This document shows, in pieces, positions 44,885 through 53,800 of a stretch of DNA of 64,000 nt. Origin of the DNA: Pseudomonas sp. NFIX28 (GTDB taxonomy: Bacteria; Pseudomonadota; Gammaproteobacteria; Pseudomonadales; Pseudomonadaceae); assembly GCF_900107395.1 (NCBI RefSeq), contig NZ_FNPW01000021.1:31029-95028 (forward strand), in the 5' to 3' direction. The notes beneath the pieces were generated by a model. The model did not search any database and was not told the origin of the DNA. It saw only the letters and a program-made list of their open reading frames with translations. Positions within the stretch are counted from its first letter, which is position 1, and each line of letters opens with the position of its first letter. A program made the translations under genes and the position numbers.

Positions 44885-47800
44885 TACACAGCCTCCATTT
44901 CGTCGAGCAAGAGTTCCAGTGCGCTCAGGTCCTGGGCCTGAGCGGGCGACTGCTGCATCTGCTTGACGAACAGGCCCAGGGTCGGGAATTCAAACACCAT
45001 CTGTACCGTGAGCCGCTGGCCCAGTTTCAGTTGCACACGAGAGACCATCGCGGTTACCAGCAAGGAATGCCCACCCAATTCAAAGAAGTTATCGTTCAAG
45101 CCCACTTGCTCGACCTCGAGCACCTCGCCCCAGATCGCCGCAACCTGTTGTTCCAGCTCGGTTTGCGGGGCGACATAGGCCTGCTGCATCTGGCTGGCCT
45201 CGGCTTTCGGCAGGGCCTTGCGGTCGAGTTTGCCGTTCGGCGTCAGCGGCAGCGTTTCCAGGAACAGCAGGTAGGTCGGCACCATGTAGTCCGGCAGGCT
45301 GTCCTTGAGTTGCGCCTTGATGGCCTCGCGCAGGTTGGCCTGACGTTCCATATCAAGCGTCACTTCGGCATCGCTCGGCACCACATAGGCCACCAGTTGC
45401 TGGCCACCCTCGCCATCCTGGGCCAGGACAAAGGCTTCGCGCACCGCCTCCTGCTGCACCAACCGCGCTTCGATTTCCCCCAGCTCGATGCGGAAACCAC
45501 GCACCTTTACTTGATGGTCAATCCGCCCGATGTATTCGATCACGCCGTCTTCGCGATAGCGGGTCAGATCGCCGGTGCGGTACAGCCGGCCGCCATCGGT
45601 GGCGAATGGATTGGGCACATATTTCTCGGCGGTCAGCGCCGGACGAGCCAGGTAGCCCCGGGTGACCCCGGCCCCGGCCAGGTACAGCTCACCGGCGCTG
45701 CCGGCCGGCAGCGCCTGCAAGTCCGCGCTGAGGATATAGCCCTGGGTATTGCTGATGGCCCGACCGATATTGGCCCGGCCATTTTTTTCCCGGCGGGTGT
45801 AAGTCGAGTACGTGGTGTCTTCCGACGGGCCGTAGAGGTCGTAAACGTGCTGCAACGATGGGTTTTCGTAGAGCTTGTCGACCAGGGTCTGCTTCAGCGG
45901 CTCACCAGCCAGATTGACGATGCGCACGCTGGCGGGAATTTGCCCGCCACGCTGCAAGGCGGCAATCGCCGACGGCACGGTGTTGATCAGCCGCACCTGA
46001 TCGCGCGCCGGCAGGTCAGGCAGTTCCAGGGCGTTGCGTGCGAGGACGATATAACCACCCGCCGACAGCGTGACAAACAACTCCCACACCGATAGGTCGA
46101 AGCAGATCGAGGTCGAGGCCAAGACCCCTTGCAGATCCGCCGGGCTGTAGACCTGCAACGACCAGTCGATCAGCGCCAAGACGTTGCGATGGGCGATGGC
46201 CACGCCCTTGGGCAGGCCAGTGGAGCCCGAGGTGTAGATCACATAAGCCAGATTGTCCGGCGTCGCCGTCGCGGCAGGATTCTCTGCCGAATAGCCATCA
46301 AGCCAGCCCGCGTCGCCATCCAGTTGCAGAATTTGCAGCGACTCAATACTCGGCAGCACCTGCAACAAGGCACTTTCGGTCAGCAGGATTTGCGCCTGGC
46401 TGTCGCGCAGCATATGGGCCAAACGATCCTGCGGGTAATCCGGGTCCAGCGGCACATAGGCGCCACCGGCCTTGAGCACCGCCAGCAGAGCCACAACCAT
46501 TTCCGGCGAACGCTGCAAGGCCACGCCGACCCGCACTTCCGGGCCGACGCCGGCTTCGATCAGCTTGTGCGCCAGGCGGTTGGCCCGGGCGTTCAGCTCT
46601 TGGTAACTGACAACCTGTTCACCGAACAGCACGGCCCGGGCGTCCGGGGCCTGCAATGCCTGTTTCTCGACCAGCCGGTGAATGCACGCATCGCTCGGGT
46701 AATCGCGGGCCGGCCTATTCCAGCCGTGCAGGACCTGCTCCCGTTCGGCGCCGCCCAGTTGCGACAACTCGCCCAGGCGCTGTTCGGCGTTGTGCAACAT
46801 GCCCAACAACAGGTTTTCCAGCTGTTCGCCCAAGCGGGCCATGGCCGCCGCGGAGAACGACGCCAAGGCGTAGTTGAACTCCAGGGCCAGGCTGTCGCCC
46901 ATGCCCACCAGCAAGGTCAGCGGGTAGTTGGTCTGCTCGTGGTTGCCGGCCGACTCGAAGCGCAGCCCCTCGGGCGCACCTTTTGCCAGGGCTTCGGAGA
47001 CCGGGTAGTTCTCGAACACCAGGATATTGTCGAACAGCGCCTCACGGCCCAGCCCGGCCCAGCGTTGCACGTCGTACAGCGGCGTGTGTTCGTAGTCGCG
47101 CAGGGCCAGGTTGTGGGCTTGCACCGCTTGCAGCCAATCGCCAACCCGCATGTCCGGGCGTGGCGTGGCCACCACCGGCAGGGTGTTGATAAACAGGCCG
47201 ATCTGCTGCTCCACGCCCTTGAGCTCCGCCGGGCGCCCGGACACCGTGGCGCCGAACACCACCGTCTCCTGGCCGGTGCAGCGTTGCAGCAACAGCAGCC
47301 AGGCCGCCTGCACCAGGGTGTTCACCGTGACCTTCTGCTGCCGGGCGAACTCGCCCAGGCGCTGGGTCTGCCGGGCATCCAGGTTGCGTCGGCAAGCGCT
47401 GTGACCACGGCCAGCCAACACCTCTGCCGAGTGGGCAACGGCGGCCGCCAGATGCGTTGGTTGCTCCAGCGGCGCCAGCTGTTCTTTCCAGAACCTTTCG
47501 CTGGCCTGGGCGTCCTGGCGTTGCAGCCAGGCGATGTAGTCGCGGTAGCGCCCCGGCGCATGGCTCGGCGGTTGGCCGGCGTAACGTTGCAGCACCTCGC
47601 CGAGCAGCTGCGAATTGCTCCAACCGTCCATCAAAATATGGTGGTTGGTGTAGATCAGGTGATAGCGGTTGTCGCCGGTGCGCACCAGGAGCAGGCGCAG
47701 CAAGGGCGCGGCGCCCAAGTCGAAGCCGCGCTGGCGTTCCTGTTCGGCCAGGCTGTCCAGGGCCTCCGGCGCCTGGCCGCGCCCGTCGTGTTCGGCGAAC

Positions 47801-50800
47801 GCCAGGCTGGTTTGCTTGTGCACGATTTGCACCGGGGCCGACAGTTCGCCCTGCCAGATAAAGCTGCTGCGCAAAATATCGTGGCTGTCGAGCGCGGCCT
47901 GCCAGGCTTGCTGGAAGCGTTCGGGATCGAGCCCTTCGACATCCACCCGCAACTGGTTGATGTAGTCGCCCGCCGCTTGCTGGTAGAGGGTGTGGAACAG
48001 CATGCCCTGCTGCATCGGCGACAGCGGATAGATGTCTTCGATCTGTGCCGTCGGCACCGGCAAGCGGTCCAGCTGCGCCTGGGTCAACGCCGCCAGCGGG
48101 AAGTCCGACGGCGTTACCCCGCGATGCTCGGGCTGGCAGCAATGCTCGATCAGCGCCTTGAGTTCCAAGGCATAATCGTCGGCCAGGCGCTGGATGGTGG
48201 CGCTGTCGAACATCGCCTGGCTGAAGGTCCAGCCCAGGGTCAATTCGCCGCCGTAGACCTGGCCATTGAGGCTCAGCCAGTTGCCCAGCGGCGCCTCGGG
48301 GCTTTGATCGCGGCCCTTGGCTTCGCCGGACGGGGTGAACCAGGCGTCCTGCTCATCGAAGCTGGCGTCGAACTGGCCGAGGTAGTTGAAGGTGATGCGC
48401 GGTACCGCCAGGGCCTTGAGCGCCGCTTGGGCCTGCTCGTCGCCCAGGTAACGCAGGGCGCCAAAGCCGATGCCCTTGTTCGGCACCGCGCGCAGCTGCT
48501 CCTTGATCTGCTTGATCGACTCGGCCAGGGACGCCTGCGGCGTCAGCTTGACCGGGAATACGCTGGTGAACCAACCAACGGTGCGGGTCAGGTCGACGGT
48601 GTCGAACAGCTCTTCGCGGCCATGCCCTTCAAGCTGCACCAGAGTGCTGGCGGCGCCGGTCCAGCGGCCGATGACCCGCGCCAGGGCGGTCAGCAGCAGA
48701 TCGTTGATCTGCGTGCGGTAGGCCGCCGGGGCGTCCTGCAACAGCTGCAAAGTGTGGGCCTTGTCCAGGCGGCTGCTGACGCTGACGGCGTCGCGGTTGT
48801 ACACCGCCTCCGTCGCCCGGTCGCAAGGCAGGCTCGACTCGACGCCCGCCAGCTGCGCCTGCCAGTAGCCCAGCTCCTGTTGCAAGGCCGGGCTGGCGGC
48901 GTAGGCCTGCAACTGTTCGGCCCAGGCTTGGGTGGAACTGGTCTTGGCCGGCAGCTTGAGCGCTTGCCCCGCCGCCAGCTGGCCCAGCGACTGCTGCAAA
49001 TCTTCCAGCAAAATGCGCCAGGACACGCCATCGACCACCAGGTGGTGGATCGCCAACAACAGCCGTTGGCTGCCATCGCCGAGGGTAAAGAGCACCGCGC
49101 GCAACAGAGGCCCTTGTTGCAGGTCGAGGCTGCGCTGGGCTTCCTCGCAGCCTTGCTCCAGCTCGGCCTGGGTGGCGACGTTCAGCTGCCAGAGAAGCGC
49201 CCCCGCAGGCGCTGCCGAAACCGGCGCGCGGTAAGTCGCGACCCAGCCCTGCGGCTGTTCGGTAAAGCTCAGGCGCAGGCCGTCATGCTGCTCGAGCAAA
49301 GCCCGCAGCCCTTGCTCGACAAGGGTCGCCGTCAATGCCCGGGTCGGTTTGAGCAGCACCGACTGGTTCCAGTGCTGACGCTCGGCAATCGGTTCTTCGA
49401 AGAACCACCGCTGGATCGGCAGCAGCGCGGTTTCACCCGACACCGGGCCCTGGTCGATCTGCAAGCCGCCCTCGCCCTGCTCCGCCACCGAAGCCAGGCC
49501 CTGCACCGTCTGGTGCTGGAACAACTCCTTGGGGGTAAAACGGATGCCCGCTTGGCGGGCGCGGCTGACCACCTGGATCGAGATGATCGAGTCGCCGCCG
49601 AGCTCGAAGAAGTTGTCGGTCAGGCCGACCTGCTCCAGTTTCAGCACATCGGCCCAGATCGCGGCGATCTGCTGCTCCAATTCGGTTTGCGGCGCCACAT
49701 AGGCCTGCTGCATCAATTGCGCATCGACCTTGGGCAACGACTTGCGGTCCAACTTGCCGTTCGGGGTCAGCGGCAAGGCCTCAAGGAACAGCAGGTAGGT
49801 CGGCACCATATAGTCCGGCAAGTTGTCCTTGAGCCGCGCCTTGATGCTTTCGCGCAGTTGCGCCTGACGCTCGTTGCTCAAAGAGACCTCGGCGTCCACC
49901 GGCACGATATAACCCACCAGTTGCTGCCCGCTCGGCCCGGGCTGGGCGATCACCGCCACTTCCAGCACCGGCTCCTGCTCCAACAGCCGCGCCTCGATCT
50001 CGCCCAGTTCGATGCGGAAACCACGCACTTTCACCTGATGGTCGACACGGCCGACGTACTCCACCAGACCGTCGGTGCGGTAGCGCGTCAGGTCGCCGCT
50101 GCGATACAGCCGCGCTCCCGTGGTGCTGTAGGGGTCGGGGATAAAACGCTCGGCCGTCAGGCTCGGCCGGTCCAGATAACCGCGAGCCACGCCCAGGCCG
50201 CCGAGATACAGCTCGCCCGCCACACCCACCGGCAGCAGGTTGAGGTTGGCATCGGCCACGTAGGCGCTGCGATTGCCGACAATATTGCCGATCGGCGCGT
50301 AGGCCGCGTCGCATGGATCGCCGGCCTTGGCCTTCCAGATCAGCGGCGTCACCACGGTCTCGGTGGGGCCGTAGCCATTGAAGATGTACTTGGGCCGCAG
50401 CACACGCCAGGCCAGGTCATAGCTGGCCTGGGGCACCGCGTCGCCGCCGAAGCAATAGACCCGCACCGCCGGTGGATGGCCGTCGCGCTCGGCGTGCACC
50501 GCCAATTGCTGCAGGTACACCGGCGGGAACACGCCGACGGTCACGCCGTGGCGATGCATCTGCTCGTAGGTGTATTCCGGCGACCACAGGCTGTCGTCGC
50601 GGATCAGCACGCTGGCGCCATAGATCAGCGGGTGCATCCAGCCTTCATGGGAACCGTCGAAGGCGAACGACATAAAGTGCAGCTCACAGTCCGCCGGGCT
50701 CATCTCATAACGTTCACCGGTGGCCAGGCTGTGCATCGCCAGCGGCCCGTGGGACACCGCCACGCCCTTGGGCAAACCGGTGGAGCCGGAGGTGTAGATC

Positions 50801-53800
50801 ACGTAGGCGAGGTTTTCCTCGGCCAGGGTCACCTGCGGGCAGGTCGCCGGGTAGGCGGCAAAATCGGCGGCGCCCTCGACGCACAGAGTCGGCAAACCGT
50901 CCGGAATCGGCAGGCGTTGCAGCAGGTGTTCCTGGGTCAGCAGCAGCCAGGCGCCGCTGTCCTGCATCATGTAGCGCAGGCGGTCCTGCGGGTATTCGAT
51001 GTCCAGCGGCACATAGACGCCGCCGGCCTTGAGCACCGCGAGAAAGGCCACCATGATTTCCGCGCAACGCGGCATGGCGATCGCCACCCGCACCTCCGGC
51101 CCCACCCCCAGCTCGACCAGCTTGTGCGCCAACTGGTTGGCCTGGACGTCGAGTTGGCGATAGCTCAGGCGCTGTTCGGCAAAGATCACCGCCAGGGCAT
51201 CCGGGGCCTTGGCCGCCTGGTCGGCGAACAGCTGATGCACGAAGCGCTCGGTCGGGTAGACCACCTGGGTGTGGTCCCAGTCCTCGCGGATCTGGCGCTG
51301 CTCTTGCTCGCCCAGCATCGGCAATTCGCCGATGGCTTGGCGCACCTGCAACATGGCTTGCAGCAAATGGCGCCAGTGCCGCGCCATGCGCTCGATGGTG
51401 GTGGCGTCGAACAACTCGCCGGCATAGATGAACGAAGCGTTGATCCCGGCATCGGTCTCCAGGGTTTCCAGGGTCAGGTCGAACTGCGCCGTGCCGCCTC
51501 GCAGCACCTGCTCCTCGGCCCGCAGCCCCGGCAGGCTGTCGCTGCCGGCATTTTCACCGGCGATGCTCAAGTGGTTGTACATCACCTGGAACAGCGGGTT
51601 GCGGTCCAGCGAACGCTGCGGGTTGAGGGCATCGACCAAACGGTCGAACGGCAGGTCCTGATGGGCCTGGCCCGCCAGGGCCGTGGCCTTGACCTGGCGC
51701 AGCAACTGCTCGACCGCAAGTCCCGGCGCCAGCTCGACCCGCATGACCAGGGTGTTGACGAAGAAACCCATCACCCCTTCCATTTCCTGGTGCCGGCGAT
51801 TGCTCACCGGGACGCCGATGCGGATATCCGGCTGGTCGGTATAACGGTGCAGCAACAGCGCGAAGGACCCCAGGAACAGCTGGAACAGGGTCATGCCCTG
51901 CTCGCGGGCCAGACGGCGCAGCCCTTGCTCCAGCGCCCCTTCCAAGCGCACGCCGAGGCGATCCTGGCGATAGCTGGGCAGCGCCTGGCGCGGATGGTCC
52001 ACCGGCAGCTCGAGGATCGGCTGTTCGCTGCCCAGCTGCTCGCGCCAATATTCGAGCTGGCGCTGCTGCTCGCCCTGCTCCAGCCAGGCGCGATGCCAGC
52101 TGGCGTAGTCGGCGTACTGCACCGCCAGCTCGCCCAGCGCCGGCGCCCGGCCTTCGACGAAGCCGCGGTACAGGGCGACGAATTCACGCGCCAGCACGCT
52201 CATCGAGGCGCCGTCGGAAATGATGTGGTGCAGGGTCACGACCAGCAGGCTGTCCTGCTCGTCCAGTTGCAGGACCCGGGCACGGCACAGCGGCCCGCGC
52301 TCCAGATCGAACAGGCGCTGGGTTTCCTCCAGCGCCTTGGCCTCGACGGCCTCGCGCCCCAGCCCGGGGGCCAGGCGTTCCCACGCCAGCGGTACTTCGC
52401 CGGCCGCGTGGATCGCCTGGCACAGGGTGTCCCCGACCTGGGCGAAGGTGCTGCGAAACGCCTCATGGCGCCCGGCAAGCGCGGCAAAGGTGCGCTGCAA
52501 CGCTTGCGGGTCCAGGCGCCCCTGCAGGCGCACGACAATCGGCGTGTGATAGGCCGTGCTCTCGGGGTGCATTTTCCAGAACAGCCATTGCCGCTGCTGG
52601 GCATGGGACGCCGGCAGCGGCTGGTCCCGGCCCAGCGCCTCGATGGCCGATGGCGCGGCTCCCGCGGCGCTGGCCTCGACCTGCTGGACGAACTCGTCGA
52701 AACGCGAGGTTTCGAACAGGATGCGCAAGGCCACATCGGCCGACAGCGCCCGCCGGACCCGGGAAATGATCTGCGTGGCCAACAGCGAATGCCCGCCCAG
52801 GGCAAAGAAGTTATCGCTCAGGCCGACCCGCTCGACCTTGAGCACCTCTTGCCAGATCGCCGCCATGCGCTGCTGCATCGCGGTGACCGGCGCCAGGTAT
52901 TCCCGGCTGCCCGTGTCGACCTCCAGCGCCGGCAGCGCGCGCAGGTCGAGCTTGCCGTTGGGCGTCAGCGGCATGCTGTCCAGGGCGATGAAATGCATCG
53001 GTAGCATGTAGTCCGCCAGGCTCGCCAGCAGTTGCTCGCGCAGCGGGCTCCAGGCCTGCGCGGCCTCCACGGCCGGCGCCAGCACCACATAGGCGACCAC
53101 CTGCCGCTCGCCGACCACGTCGAGCACCTGGGCGATGGCATCGACCACTTGTGGCTGCTGCTTGAGGGCGGCGGTGATTTCCCCCAGTTCGATGCGGTAG
53201 CCGCGAATCTTCACCTGATGGTCGATACGCCCCAGGTAGTCGATCGCGCCGTCCGCCCGGTAGCGCGCCAGGTCGCCGCTGCGATAGAGGCGCTCGCCAT
53301 CGGCGCTGAACGGGTCCGGTACAAAGCGCTCGGCGGTCAGCCCCGGGCGCCGGTGATAACCGCGGGCCACGCCGGCCCCGCCCAGGTACAGCTCGCCGGG
53401 GCTACCCGGCACCTGCGCCTGCAGCGAGGCGTCCAGGACATAGGCCCGCACGTTGGCCAAAGGCGTCCCCAGGGGCACGCTGGCCAGGTGTTCGTGCTGC
53501 GGGCCGGTGACCAGGGCCAGGGCGCCGACCGTGGTTTCCGTGGGGCCGTAGTGGTTGACCACCGCGCAACCCGGCGCCAGGTTCTTGATGCGCTTGACCA
53601 GGCTCGCCGGGCAGGCCTCGCCACCCAGCACCAGGCACTGCGCCGGCAGCGCCCGGGCCGCATCGCCGCCGCCGAGCAGGGCCTCCAGGTGCGACGGGAC
53701 GATTTTCAGCACATCGATCCGCTGCGCGTGCATGTAGTCAGCGAAGCGCTCGGCATCGAGGCCGATATCCAGGGCGATCACGTGCAGGCAGCTGCCGGAA

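Noticed and set aside
46129..53004. Very long plus-strand open frame opposite pvdI (and similar ones at 31052-35335, 38513-42670, 53032-56100)
   Set aside because: These are antisense shadows of high-GC NRPS genes. The translations are His/Arg/Gln-rich with no recognisable domain, and the opposite strand encodes complete NRPS modules.
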